The notes under the pieces were generated by a model. That model was not told where the DNA came from, did not search any database, and was given only the letters and a program-made list of their open reading frames with translations. Made by a program: the position numbers and the translations under genes. 64,000 nt of DNA. Source: Lutjanus erythropterus (lineage: Eukaryota > Chordata > Actinopteri > Lutjaniformes > Lutjanidae). The DNA lies in contig CM034612.1 in the NCBI GenBank assembly GCA_020091685.1, forward strand, positions 27,210,655 through 27,274,654. The letters run 5' to 3'. Shown one piece after another: positions 12,477 to 23,736 of the stretch; within the stretch, counting starts at the first letter, position 1; each line of letters starts with the position of its first letter.

Positions 12477-12866
12477 CACTGTTAAAAAATAAGAAGTTGA
12501 CAAAACTCAAAACTTCATGGCAACAGACTGCAATAGATTTTTGAATTTTGAGCCCAAACTTAAATTGTTCAGTTTTCAAAAACGGTTACCAACTATTAAT
12601 CTCCTGTTGAGATAATTTACTTTTCTTCTTTAGATAAACTTAATGCTTTGAATTTTAGGAATGCTTTTGAGTTTTTTAGTTTCTAAAACTCAAAAGACTC
12701 AAGTTTATCTAAGGAAGGAAAGAAAATTTTATTTTTATTTTTAATCATTTTAAGATTATAGATCAGCAAAACTTTTTAAAGTTTATTTCAAAACTTAAGT
12801 TGGGATTTAAATTTTAAGTAATCTCAGCTGTTTTTGTTTTTTTTTTTTGTTTTTTTTTTTACAGTG
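12477..12866. mobile_element. Foldback MITE with CACTGT ends
   Basis: The left end CACTGTTAAAAAA pairs with the right end TTTTTTTACAGTG. Inner segments such as AGATAAACTTAATGC and CAAGTTTATCT are also inverted. An 8-bp CACACACA flanks both sides, as for hAT elements, although the target is itself a CA run and this may be chance. No coding capacity. Confidence 0.65.
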
Positions 12867-14116
12867 CACACACAAGGAGTGAAGACTGCTGGTGGAGACA
12901 GTAAAATGAAACAGGTGAAGTAACATTAAGATTATTCAAATTGACAATTATGCTAACTACTGTAAATGCAGTAAACCCTTGTGAGTTAAAAACCATTACT
13001 TTATCAATACACCTGATCAACAAACACAAAATGTAAGCATGAAGCCACAGATAGTTCAATCCAAAGCTGTTTGTACGTTGTCTACCTGTTTGACTCATTT
13101 TAACAGCTGTGGCAAACTAAGTTAAACTGTTGTAACCTTACTGCTGGATGAGACAAACAGCCTGTCCTCTCTGTGAATCGCCTCAGCATCAGAGGGAGGA
13201 GGACAGAGGACACGATGAATGACACTGACTGATGTCTGTCGACATTATTTCTGGCATTGCATTTTCATGTCAGGAATATGACTTACTTTATTGACATTTT
13301 AGATTTGTTTCCAGTGAGGTATTAATGAGTTTATACAGTGACTTTGCTGTTGTAAATGTTACCACTGTCTTACCATTTCAATGCAGATGGACCCAAATGC
13401 AGGACACAGACATGGAGGAAAGTGAGAAAGTGAGCGTCAAACCAGACATACTCTGTACAGGGGTGTGTGTGCTCATACATTGTACACCTACACGTTGTTT
13501 TTAATCATGCTATTGTAACCACTGGTGTCACGCCTGCGGTGTTCTGCATTGTGTTCTGGCGTTTATAATGAAGCGGCAGGAGGCAGGACTGGATCTCTGG
13601 TCTTTAGTAGCGATCTGGTGAAAATATATTCAAAACAAGTTCATCAGCTGTCAGTGTGTGACAGCAGCTCAGCTGGTCTGCTCAGCTGTCCTGACAGACA
13701 TGAAAAAGGAGACAATGAGGTTGTTAGGCTAGCTTCACAATGATCTCAGCACTCTAATGGTACCCTGACTTCTTAAAATATAATCCATTCATTCATTAGC
13801 ACTGTTATGTCTGCTGCATAACTCATTCACTTCCCTGCCTTGTGCAATACTGTATATTATGCTGTGTACAAGTGAACGGTATCTATATTGTAAATAGTCT
13901 TGTGTGAACAGTCTTGTCAAATTTAGTACTTTATATTTTAGTTTTTGTAATTCTGATGAATACATACGTGTGTGTGTGTGTTTGTGTATGTGTGCGTGTG
14001 TGTGTATATATCCTATTTTTTGTCTTATTTTATAGTATTGTCATTGTCTCTCCTTTCTCTCTGTACTGCTTGAGCTGCTGTGACATGTGAATTTCCTCGG
14101 TGTGAGATCAATAAAC
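12867..14116. other. No gene recognised; GT-rich patch
   Basis: An imperfect GT/TA run lies near 13968-14012. The open frame at 13525-13743 has no recognisable domain. Confidence 0.4.
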
Positions 14117-14506
14117 TGTCATGGTTTGGTGTTTTTGCTGGTTATTTCCTGTTTTATTTTGTACTCCTGGTCCTTCCTCATGTGTCTTGTCTTTACTTCC
14201 CGTCTTTATCCTTTTTCCGCTCTTTTCGATTGCCATTCGTTTCACTTGTCTGTCCACCTGTGTCTGATTAGTTCCCTGTCTATTTAGTCCCTGAGTTTGC
14301 TTCTTTGTCAGTTCATCGTTGCCCTTGTGTGTCATTCCGCCTTCTCCTGGTATGTCCTCTGGTGTTGGACCTTGTACTCATTTTCCTGGATTGTATTTGC
14401 ATACTTTTGTTCCTTCGTTTTCTTTATTAAACACATTTCAACTGTTTCTGCTTTGCTGTCTGCATTTTTGGGTCCACTATCTTGTTTAATTTTGACACTC
14501 ATACCA
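14117..14506 (+). mobile_element. Solo LTR, 390 bp
   Basis: It starts TGTCATGGTT and ends ATACCA (TG...CA), with a 5-bp duplication TAAAC at 14112-14116 and 14507-14511. The body is pyrimidine-rich on the plus strand. A TTATTAAA polyadenylation-like motif lies about 80 bp before the end, then CTGCATTTTTGGGTCC. It is clearly related to the LTR at 22080-22499. A Ty3/Gypsy origin is likely but not proven, as no internal region remains. The long open frames across it are compositional. Confidence 0.85.
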
Positions 14507-14511
14507 TAAAC

Positions 14512-15189
14512 TTTATCTCATCTTATCTTATTCTAATCTTATCTCTTCTTATCTTATTAAATACTGTATTTAATTATCTCAAATATTGACAGGATTTACA
14601 CAGAATGAAGCTAATATGGTATAGAACAAGATACAATCATTAGATCATGTAGGTATTACATTTATTGCACTAAAAATGGGCAGAGCGCTGACACGCGTAC
14701 ATGCGCACACACATGCAAACAACAGGGACACTGGTTGGAGATGTAAACCCAGTAACACAACAAAATAAATGAACAAACAGGAACAGGAATGATTTGGTAA
14801 AATTCATAAGATATCAACATTAATCTGTTAAAATTTCAGGAATCCTTGTATTAGGTGATGTAGAATTTCTAAATTTAATTTAAAAATGTTCAATCCAATG
14901 TAATCTCCAGATAGAGAACTTCAATACCAGTGCCTAAGAAAGATTACGTGCAACAGCATCATCTTGCAAAGGTAGTTCTTACCAGTGATATTCAGCTCAC
15001 TGTGGGGTAGACAAGGCAATGCATGCGATTGTCCAATGATATTGACCTGGTATGAAAATGGGTCAATGTATTATTGCTTCATATTTCTGTGGAGCTCATG
15101 GAAATACTTAAAAGCATATTTAATATCTTTAGTGTTATCAACTGTTATGTTGTTTTACTTTTGTTACCAATTATTTTGTCTTTGTTATG
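14512..15189. other. No gene recognised; TCTTATC-rich patch
   Basis: A degenerate TCTTATCTTAT run lies at about 14510-14570. The rest is AT-rich intron-like sequence before the integrase pseudogene. Confidence 0.4.
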
Positions 15190-15335
15190 TTGCTCAGTGT
15201 GTTGACTGTCAGAAAAAGAGGGCCTGTATAAAGGAGAGGACTCAGTACAAACCCATAGAGGTGAATGATCTGATTAAATGTAACATGTTGATTGACAATT
15301 TATCACTAATGTTACACTTTGGTTTGCATTTAAGG

Positions 15336-15930
15336 TGTCAGAGCCCATGTCCTGGGACTGGGTCGCCGGGGCCCCCACCGATGACTGCCACCCAAACCAC
15401 ACTGCATCAGCCCCTTCTGAACCCTCCCACGGGTGATGGGCCTACGGGAAGGCGGGCACACGTTGCTCATATGGGCTGGGCCCGCCTGGTCCCATGGGCG
15501 AAGACCTGGCCACCAGGCGCTCGCCTGCTAGCCCCAACCCTGGGCCTGGCTCCAGGGTGGGGCCCCAGTAATGCCAATCTGGGCGACATAGACGTCCCTG
15601 CTGTTATACCATTCATTGGAGGCACTGGAACCGCTCTTAGTCCGACCCGTCACCTAGGACCTGTTTGCCTTGGGAGACCCTACCAGGGGCAATACGTCCC
15701 GACAACATAGCTCCTGAGATCATTCAGGTACTCAAACCCCTCCACCACGATAAGGTGGCGGTTCAGGGAAAGGATCAGCGGTCTGTTGTGGAAAAGAAGG
15801 AGCTGAGCCGAAAGGTGAAGCTCTCAATTTACCAATCTACGTTCTACCCTCACCTATGGTCATGAACTTTGGGTCATGACCAAAAGAACAAGATTTCGGA
15901 TACAAGCAGCAAGGATGGTGCACCCAAACC
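15336..15930 (+). mobile_element. LINE fragment with inverted 5' part, inserted in integrase
   Basis: GC-rich 15336-15760 matches, in reverse complement as I recall it, the 5' leader of an abundant fish LINE that lies before its endonuclease (landmarks GGCTGGGCCCGCCTGG, CTACCAGGGGCA, CCACCACGATAAGGTGGC). From 15772 the plus strand reads ELSRKVKLSIYQSTFYP then TYGHELWVMTKRTRFRIQA after a frame change, the end of the reverse transcriptase ORF of the same LINE type. Opposite orientation of leader and ORF tail suggests 5' inversion (twin priming). The clade, RTE/Rex3-like or other, is uncertain. Confidence 0.65.
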
Positions 15931-16221
15931 AATCATGACCGACCGTGGCAAAGAATTTGTCAATAAAATAAGCTGAATTCTGAGACGTGATATTATGTTA
16001 GTACACAACACTAGGAAATAAACAACATGGTGTTTCAGAAACATGTTATGCATTTTCACATCCGTTGCTCTTATATGCTAGATAAACGTGACTTGTGTGA
16101 AAAGCTTGGCATTGTCAGAAGCTTCTGTGCACCATACCACCCGCAAACAAATGGCTTGGTGGAAAAGCTCAATGGTACAATTCAAGGGTGAAAATATACT
16201 TTGACTGTAACCTATATAATC

Positions 16222-16228
<7 letters not shown>

Positions 16229-16276
<48 letters not shown>
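16229..16276. repeat. (GT)24 microsatellite
   Basis: Pure GT run inside an intron-like gap of the integrase pseudogene, between TIQG and the next coding block. Confidence 0.98.
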
Positions 16277-16279
<3 letters not shown>

Positions 16280-16827
16280 ATGAATGACCCCCCCCAATTT
16301 CAGGGCTTTAAAAAAATGGTGCATGACCATCCAAGCAATTGGGACAGTTCCATAAAACTTACAGTGTTTGGACTGTGTACCAAAAAACAGATCAAGTATT
16401 CTCCATATTTCCTCATGTATGAAAGGGAGGCTTGTTACCTGTCTGAAATTCCAGAGAAGTGGCAGGTAAGGCATTTTCCTGCTACTTTGACAACCATATC
16501 TGTTTCTCTGCTATTCTGTCCTTGTGTTAATTTATCTACTCTACGTTACAGATAAGCGATGAACAATAAAGTGGCTGAAAATGAGAATGTTTGCATCAGA
16601 ACATCAGATCTCAAAGATGTGTAAACTAAACTGCAGGCCAACATTGAAGTGGGACAAGAGAGGATGCGAAAGAGGATGCTGTCAAGACAGGATGATGATG
16701 GTTTTCTGGTGGGGGACAGAGTGCTGCGAAAAAAATCCGGCAAGAGCAAAGAAAGGGGGGTGGGGATAGAAAGATTGATGGTTGCAAAGCTAAGCTTTTA
16801 ACTAGTCATCTTCTCCACTTGTTTCAG

Positions 16828-16946
16828 TCGTTACAGGTATCACTTCCTCGTCATTACTCATCAAAGCCTGTCTGGTTCTTAGGATTTGTACTGTGTTTCC
16901 TGACACCCAGGGCCTCTATGTTGGATTCAGACCTCCCCTTAGGTGA
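16828..16946 (+). pseudogene. Broken last exon of a P2X7-C-like gene
   Basis: After an acceptor-like TTGTTTCAG the exon begins TCGTTACAGGTAT, aligning with the last exon of the intact gene at 23899-23737 (which begins TCATTACAGGTAT). It ends in the same way: FPDTQGLYVGFRPPL then TGA. It is 119 nt against 163 nt, a 44-nt deletion that breaks the frame. It overlaps the tail of the transposase copy on the other strand, exactly as in the intact locus. The first two exons are not found here; the integrase pseudogene lies immediately to the left. Confidence 0.75.
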
Positions 16947-17927
16947 ACCAGTACACACAACTGGCGACGACCTTCTCCTTGCCTGGCTCCTCATACTGTG
17001 GACTCAGGTCCTCTGGATCTTCATCCATGTCTGGTGCCGAGTCCAGAAATACCTTTTCAAAGATGAGGTCTATCAAGTCAGCTACATATCCTGTGCAATA
17101 TTACACAAAGATTGAAGTTAAACTTAAAAAATGCATTATGTTTGTGTGTGTATTTATGTACTTTATGTACTATGTACTTTTCTTTTTTTGTTAAAACCTT
17201 TACAACAACTGTTACAGTGATACAGTAAATACAACATGTGCATGACAAATAAAAGAATGTAACACTTACAGAACGTGGGCTCAGTCTTCACTGACCCATG
17301 TGACATATTTTTACTAGTTCAAAGTAACCACAATTTCATCTGCCTGCACAGTATTTTAAGAAACGGAAACAAGATTCTTTGGTGTAAAACAAAGGATGAC
17401 GCTGTGGAAAACCTCCACAGATGAAGTCTGGTGGTGGGGCTCAGTTTTGCAACAGTCATCTTGTTATTCAGCAGCTTCTCCAGCTTGTAGAAGACAGGAG
17501 CTGCTAAAAAAAAGGACAAAAATGTTTACAATATAATATAGTACTAATAACTAATGATAGTATGTGTGATGAATTTATAAACTCAATTAAATGAATCAGT
17601 CAGCATGATTATCTTAATAAAATAATTTTGATCACTACTTAATTAGGTTTTGGTCTGTATATGAGTAACACACCTGCTGTCAGTCATTTATTCTTGTCCC
17701 TCGTTTGGTGCAGTCTGTGTGCACTGGGGGAACAGGGTGTCTTCATGTCTCTGGATGTCCTGCACATGGTTCAGGATGGAGGTCCAGTTCACCACTGTCT
17801 CTAGCCTGGTGGCTGATGAGGCTGCAGTCCAGTAGATGTGGTTTCTGCTCCGCATCCACCTCTGGATCTTCTCACAGTCCTTCTTATTGATGTTCTCTAT
17901 TTTTTTTTTTTTTTTTTTTTGAAATTC
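16939..17927 (-). pseudogene. Transposase-like multi-exon pseudogene, copy 2 (exons E-H)
   Basis: Reading leftward: exon E 17927-17674 (KDCEKIQRWMRSRNHIYW, then NWTSILNHVQDI), exon F 17503-17344 (FYKLEKLLNNKMTV), the end of exon G near 17300-17270 (VKTEPTF), and exon H 17090-16939 (DLIDLIFEKVFLD). Each aligns with the copy at 20493-23762, and the introns align too: TGTAG|GAATTTC before E, TTTTAG before F, GTAAGT after G, GCACAG before H. Damage: an A-run of about 20 inside exon E, a GC instead of GT donor after F, most of G deleted, and TAA in H. Exons A-D are not found upstream on this strand. Confidence 0.8.
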
Positions 17928-18699
17928 CTACAATTCATAGGAAACATTTATTCTTAGTAAAAAAAAAAGCCCAAATGAAAGATAAATGTGATATGTTGCA
18001 GCATTTCAAAACCACTAAGTATTGAGAATCAATTATCTCATCACATTACACTGTAACTGTAACAACACCAAGATGCTACTGAAACAATATATGCAATCAT
18101 ACACTGCTATGGGCCTAATATATTTATAATAACAGCTGATGTGTGTGTTGTCACATGACTTTATGAATTGTATTGATAGCAAAGCAAAACGGGTGTCATT
18201 ACAGACGCGTCCCTCTCTTCCTCCTGCATGTCCTGCACCCCCACTGTGTTGTTGTAATGTAATGCAAGACTACTGTTACCGTACTGTTGTCCTTTAGAGT
18301 GTGGAGAAGCACCGTAAACACTGAATAGAGGAGGGGGTGGTGTTGGCCGGAACCGGAAAAAATAAAACTTATTTTCTGATTATTTCAGTTCTTACGTTCT
18401 GAGCAAAAATAAACACAACCACATACCTGTGCTAATCACGCCTGATTTAGTCTGAACACAAGTTTCTCGACTTGATTTTGCAGCAGGTCACTACACATTT
18501 CAGGTATGAGACACTTAGCAGCTTGGTGCTAATCTAAGTTACACAGCAGGCAGAGGAGAGAGGAAGCGTCCATAACAACAGAGCCGAATCCTGCTTTGTA
18601 ATAATCCTTGTTGAAGAAGCAGTCTGAAGTAAAATGTTAGCTAACACACACACAATACTTTACCAAGTGTTGTGGGAACATTTTACTTAAAAATAAAAT
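17928..18699. other. Intron remnant of transposase copy 2, then unassigned DNA
   Basis: About 17928-18050 (minus) aligns with the intron before exon E at 21840-21918. Beyond that no similarity is seen. 18180-18360 is less AT-rich and may be another MITE end. Confidence 0.45.
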
Positions 18700-19122
18700 T
18701 AATACACTGGGTCATCTCTGGGTCAGACGAGGAGAAAAGATGAAGACTTTTGTGCTTGTTCCTGCAGCCAAAAACAGAACAGTTGGTGATGTTCTACATC
18801 TTTGTTTGTTTACTGGAGTGCCGTTAGCAAGGTAAAAACATGGCGACTGTGAGGCGGACTCACAGGGATTCAGTGGGCAGTACAGACACCCCGCATGGAG
18901 AGTGTCAGCTGCCTGGAGGAGGCGCTTCTCCCCTTTTGATGTTACATGATGAGCCAAGACTGAATGGAGCGTTTTGGCCTACAGTCACTGAAAGGTGGAG
19001 AAAGCAAGTGAGGGAGAGAGAGAGGACTGTTCTCATATTATGGGAGCCTACAGGCAGGCTGGGGACACATATTTTCACTGGAAAACCACAAAAAAGTGCA
19101 TTTTAGAATATGGGACTTTTAA
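18700..19122 (-). mobile_element. TTAA-flanked MITE (AAGTCCCATATT family), minus copy
   Basis: The right end reads ATATGGGACTTTTAA, the complement of the start of the copy at 19767. It includes TTTTTTGTGGTTTTCCAGTG and CCCCAGCCTGCCTG in reverse complement. It is a common percomorph non-autonomous DNA element. Open frames inside are not real genes. Confidence 0.7.
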
Positions 19123-19766
19123 GCTTTTCTGCCACACAAGAAGCAACAGCAATGATCCAGTGGTTGCACAGCAGGGATTTTATAGCAGTGGAGATGAGTA
19201 ATGCTGGACAGGTGAGCTGATCACTGAAGATGAGCAGGTGTGAAGCAGAGCAGGGAGCCAGGAGAGGAGGAAGGGATGAAGAAGAAGAAATGGGGAGAGG
19301 GAAAACAGGATTACACTGGGAGATCACATGAGGCATGGCTGTGGCTATTGTTAGTTAAAAATATTCAGTTATAATTTTATTCAGAATGTATTTTTTTAAA
19401 AATATATCATTGTAGCTGTCTTGCTACCACTGTCAGTTCCCCAACACAGACACAAAGATTCAGCCCCAACACAACAACAAAATCATCAGAACACAACATG
19501 TGCTTAAGGCTGCCCTGCTCCTCCAGCACGTCTTCCACTCTGTTCAGTTTAAACCAGAAACTCAGGCAGACTCCCCCCTCTTTCTCTGCGCAGCAGTCAT
19601 CAGAGGGCCAGCACACTGCTGCATGAAGAAGGGAGAGATGCAATCAGAAGAAACCAGCAGCAGCTGTGCCAATCCACTCACCTGACACTCGTCTCATGAG
19701 CCGTCCGTCACCACCTCTCTCTCCTGCAGCTGACTGCTAACCACACCCACCTCCACAATCATATTT
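19123..19766. other. Spacer between two inverted MITE copies
   Basis: About 640 bp. Small open frames on both strands (for example 19407-19643 -, 19500-19685 +) show no domain. Confidence 0.4.
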
Positions 19767-20080
19767 TTAAAGGTCCCATATTATGCAAAATGCACTTTTT
19801 CAAGGTTTTCCAGTGAAAATATATGTCCCCGGCCTGCCTACAGACTCCCATGATATGAGAACAGCCCTCTCTCTTCTTCTCTTGCTTGCTCCCCCCTTAG
19901 GACGTCATAAGGGGGGCCTGCCTACTCTGGGCAGGCAGCACTCCCTGTGCTGTGTGTCAGTGCCGCCCACTGAAAACCTGAGAGTCTGCCTCCTGGTCGC
20001 CATTTTTTTTCCCTGCTAATGCTGCTCCGGTAAACAAAGAGGATCCATTAGAGGGCAGCTCTTCAGTGGTGGCGCCTGCA
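19767..20080 (+). mobile_element. TTAA-flanked MITE (AAGGTCCCATATT family), plus copy
   Basis: It starts TTAAAGGTCCCATATTATGC, continues GCACTTTTTCAAGGTTTTCC and CCCCGGCCTGCCTACAGAC, and fades near 20080 without a clear right end. Same family as 18700-19122, opposite orientation. Confidence 0.7.
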
Positions 20081-22079
20081 GACTCAGTCACAGTTTTAAT
20101 AGAATCACCAGACATGTCATGAGTTATTCTAATGTGCCTCTAGATGTGGATGTGTAGTTGACAATATGTTTGCTCAGATTAATGTAGTATTCAACAGTCC
20201 TGCAAAAAGTCTGTGTTATACTCAGTTATTGTTGAGACTTTTTAGACAGGTGGTGATTCAACTGTGACATTTTTGGAGGAGTTTATGCTCCATAGTTTGT
20301 GCTCTAGCTGCATTGTTGAATTGAAATGCATTGTATTGACAGGTTTTATGTTATTTTGTCCATTCGATTTATATTAGGGAGTGCTGGCTAAATAAAATGA
20401 AATGCCTTGTAAAAGTTCAACTGCATCACAAATGATAAAAGAGCTCAAACCATATAATGACTTATAACATGTTGCTCTATGTTTTTTAACAGAATTGAAT
20501 CATCCAGACCCACCCATAAAATCAAAACATATATAGTTTATGAGACCTGCATTATGGAGCTCTATGAGGTGTGCCTGGTGTGCCAGCGGGTGTGTGATGT
20601 GCGGACCAGAAGGATTGGGACATTCCGATCAGTTGAACAGCGATGTCCCCATTGTCTGTTCTAGCCAGCCTGTTCTGGGAAGTACTCCCGCCGGGAACAT
20701 CCAGCTTTCTGCAGCAGTGTACATAAGTGGAGCATCATTCTTCAAACTTGTAAGGGTAAGAAGTGTATGCACTCAGAGTCTTTGAATATAGAATGTAATC
20801 TTGTTGAATCTATAGCAGTTGGCTCATAAGAAATTACAGAAGACGGTACATTTTTTTTCCATATCATTTTTATCAGTCATCAGGTCTTCAAGGCGATGCA
20901 GCTGCAACTTTTCCAGTATGACACTTTTCAACGGCATACCAGAACCTTCATTGAGCCAGCAGTCATACACCAGTGGAAAACATCACAGGATGTCATGCTG
21001 CAGCATCTCAGTGAGGAGGAAAAAGTCATACTTGGTGGTAACATGAGGGCTGACTCTCCAGGTATTTATCTGTAACTGAAATTACAAAGTTTAGACAGGT
21101 GTTTGATTTTATGTGAAAATATTAGGGGGGTGCCATGAAACTTGGAACACCACTATCAATAAGTAGTACAATATCATATGTGGGCTTTAATAAAATTTTA
21201 ACACTATCTTAACAGGGCACTCTGCCAAGTTCGGAAGCTACATCATGATGGACCTCTAGAACAACACTGTTGTTGACATCCAGTTGCTTCAGGTGAGTGG
21301 AACGAAATCAAATAGTAATAAGGTTCTGCATTTTACTTTGGAAAATATTTGTCCATTTAACATTTTCTAATTATCTGTATCTCAGTTTTTGGTAGGAACA
21401 GAGCAATGAGGTTGGTGGTAGCTACCACATGGAGAAAGAGGGTCTCAAGAGGAGCCTGGCATTGTTGGATGCACGTGGTGTGACGCTGGATTGCATTATC
21501 ACCGACCGTCATCCACAAATCCAGAAATTCTTGAGAGAGGCCAACATCACCCCTTACTGTGACGTCTGGCACATGGAGAAAGGTATATTTCTTTATTTTC
21601 ATGTGCCAACACGAAACACATGATCAAAACTATTTACCTGCATGGGTGATAAGTTTTTACTTAGAAAAAGCACATTGTAGCAGTGGCCAAGCCACACATA
21701 TAGTAGCTGTTACTACAAATGTATTAGGCACACAACAGTGTATGATTGTATATAGTGTCTAAGAAGCATATGAAAGATGCTTGGTTATAGTGTAATTCTT
21801 TGAGACAATTGAAAACTAATACTTGCTGATTTGAAAATACTGCACTGCCCATATATCACTCAATTTGTCTTTCATTTGGACTTTTTTACTAAAAAGAAAT
21901 GTTTCATATGAATTGTAGGAATTTCTAAAAAAGTGGAGAGGATCAGTAAGATGAAGAACTGTGAGAAGTTACAGAAGTGGATGCGGAGCATCAAAAACCA
22001 CATCTACTGGACTGCAGCGTCATCAACCCCTCTGGGCCAGAGAGAGTGGCAAAATGGACCTCCATCCTAAACCATGTAC

Positions 22080-22499
22080 TGTCATGGTTTTGGGTTTTGT
22101 TGATTTCCTGTTTTATTTTGGTAGTCTTGGTTCTCCCTCATGTGTCTAGTCTTTACTTCCTGTCTTTGTTCTTTTTCCCGCTCTTTTTGATTGTCATGTC
22201 TTTCACCTGTTTGCCCACCTGTGTCTTGTTAGTTGCCTCTGTTTAGTCCCTGTGTTCCTCAGTGTCTTTGTCAGTTCGTACTTGTTGTCCATGTTTGTCA
22301 GCCTGCATCCCATTTGTCTCCCTTCTGGACGTTTTTTTGAGTTTGCCTTTTGTGGATCCTGTTTTCTTGGACTTTGGATTTTACCTCCATGCACTCAGTG
22401 TAAGCCTTTGTTTCTGTTTTATTTAATTAAACCTTTTTTGAACTGCTCTTCTCCATCTTGCGTCATCTGCATTTGGGTCCTCCTTGTTAAACTACAACA
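22080..22499 (+). mobile_element. Solo LTR, 420 bp, inserted in transposase exon E
   Basis: TGTCATGGTT...CTACAACA with the 5-bp duplication TGTAC at 22075-22079 and 22500-22504. A TTAATTAAAC polyadenylation-like motif and CTGCATTTGGGTCC lie near the end. Counting only one copy of the duplication, the flanking exon reads NHV on the left and QDIHMHEDP on the right in one frame, so the integration point is exact. Related to 14117-14506. Probably Ty3/Gypsy; no internal genes remain. Confidence 0.92.
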
Positions 22500-23373
22500 T
22501 GTACAGGACATCCATATGCATGAAGACCCTCTTTTCCCCAAGTGCACACACAGACTGCACCAGACAAGGGACAAAAATAAATGGCTGACAGCAGGTGTGT
22601 TGCTCGTATACAGTCCAAAACCTTATCACAATTCATCTTTTTAAAAGTAGTGATCAGAATTATTCTATAAAGATAAAACAAATCACTCCATTAATTAGGT
22701 TTAGAAATGCATCACGCATACTGTCATCAGTAATCAATACTGTTTTCTATTGTAATCATTTTTTATCCTTTTTAGCAACTCCTGCCTTTTACAATCCGGA
22801 GCAGGTGCTGACCAACAAGAGGACTCTGAAGGATGTCACACCATGTCATCTGTGGAGGCTTTCCACAGTGTCATCCTTCATTCTGCCCCAAAGAATGTTG
22901 TGTTTCCATTTCTTTGAATGCTATGCAGGTAAATTAAACTGCGGTTACTTAACTTGTGAAAATGTGTACAGTTTGTCATCATTTACATGTTTGATTTTCT
23001 GTGTACTGTACTTCCAGACTCTACCTGGCTGCAATGTATTACAATGAAAACGGTAACAGACCACAAGCCACAACATCTGGCGGACACCCACTCTTCAAAG
23101 TGCACTTCTAAAGCCATAAGGGGAGCAATCACAGCAAAACCAGTGAAGACAGAGCCAACGTTCTGTAAATGTTACATTCTTTTAATTTTTATCCAAAAAA
23201 TTGTATGTACATGTTATGTACTATTGCACTGTAACAATTGTTGGAACTCACACAAAAGCTGAAAAATCAGTCTTACAAAAATAAAATAGAAAAAATACAA
23301 ACAAAATGCACACATATCAAAAAGGTCTTTGCACACCTGACTGTATGACGGATGCATCAGAGGAAGATTCAAC

Positions 23374-23524
23374 TTGAAGAAAATCAGAAAAGACTCCTAC
23401 ACACTGTTTCGCTTTCTGTTGATTTATTAAATATGACGTTTTGGTCTGGATGACCTTCCATCAGGAAAATGTTGGATATTTAATATATCAACAGAAAGCG
23501 AGAGTCTTTTCTGATTTTCTTCAA
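23374..23524. mobile_element. Foldback element in an intron of transposase copy 1
   Basis: Perfect 23-bp inverted arms (23374-23396 and 23502-23524, ending ATTTTCTTCAA), with more pairing inside around TTTCTGTTGATTTATTAAATAT. The loop carries GACGTTTTGGTCTGGATG, like the centre of the foldback at 48707-48882. It lies between exons G and H. Confidence 0.75.
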
Positions 23525-23736
23525 AATGCACACATAAAAATTTAAAAATCTAAAAATCTTTGTGAAATATTGTACAGGATGTGTGGCTGACTTGATGGAC
23601 CTCATCTTTGAAAAAGTCTTTATGGACCCTGCACCATACATGGATGAGGTACAGAGGATACCCATTCCAGAGGACCTGTGTGCACAGTTTGAGCATCCAG
23701 ACAAAGAGAAGGTCATTGCCAGCTACGTGTCACGGT

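Larger units (their letters stand above)
15190..16760 (+). pseudogene. Gypsy-type integrase pseudogene with intron-like gaps
   Basis: Pieces of a DDE integrase appear in order. At 15190: AQCVDCQKKRACIKER, the CxxC half of the HHCC zinc-binding part. At 15945: MTDRGKEFVNKI, around a catalytic aspartate. At 16081-16187: LGIVRSFCAPYHPQTNGL, then VEKLNGTIQ, with the catalytic glutamate. At 16304-16465: MVHDHPSNWD and YSPYFLMYEREA. At 16620-16740: ERMRKRMLSRQDDDGFLVGD, the C-terminal part. Gaps look like introns: the 16304-16465 block is bounded by TTTCAG and CAG|GTAAGG, and the next starts after TTACAG (16551). Stops at 15974 and 16553-16640 and a LINE insertion show it is dead. Intron-bearing integrases of this kind are known in GIN-type genes and Ginger DNA transposons; I cannot say which this is. 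Confidence 0.75.

Noticed and set aside
13383..13440. GACCCAAATGCAGGACA, like the end of the LTR family in reverse
   Set aside because: Too short and without ends or target duplication to call an LTR.
14080..14509. Hydrophobic open frames resembling membrane proteins
   Set aside because: They are T/C-rich LTR sequence (14117-14506) read in frame; the same occurs at 22080-22499.
14985..15710. 241-codon open frame, the longest in the window
   Set aside because: It joins an integrase fragment (about 15190-15300) to GC-rich antisense LINE leader. Not a single gene.
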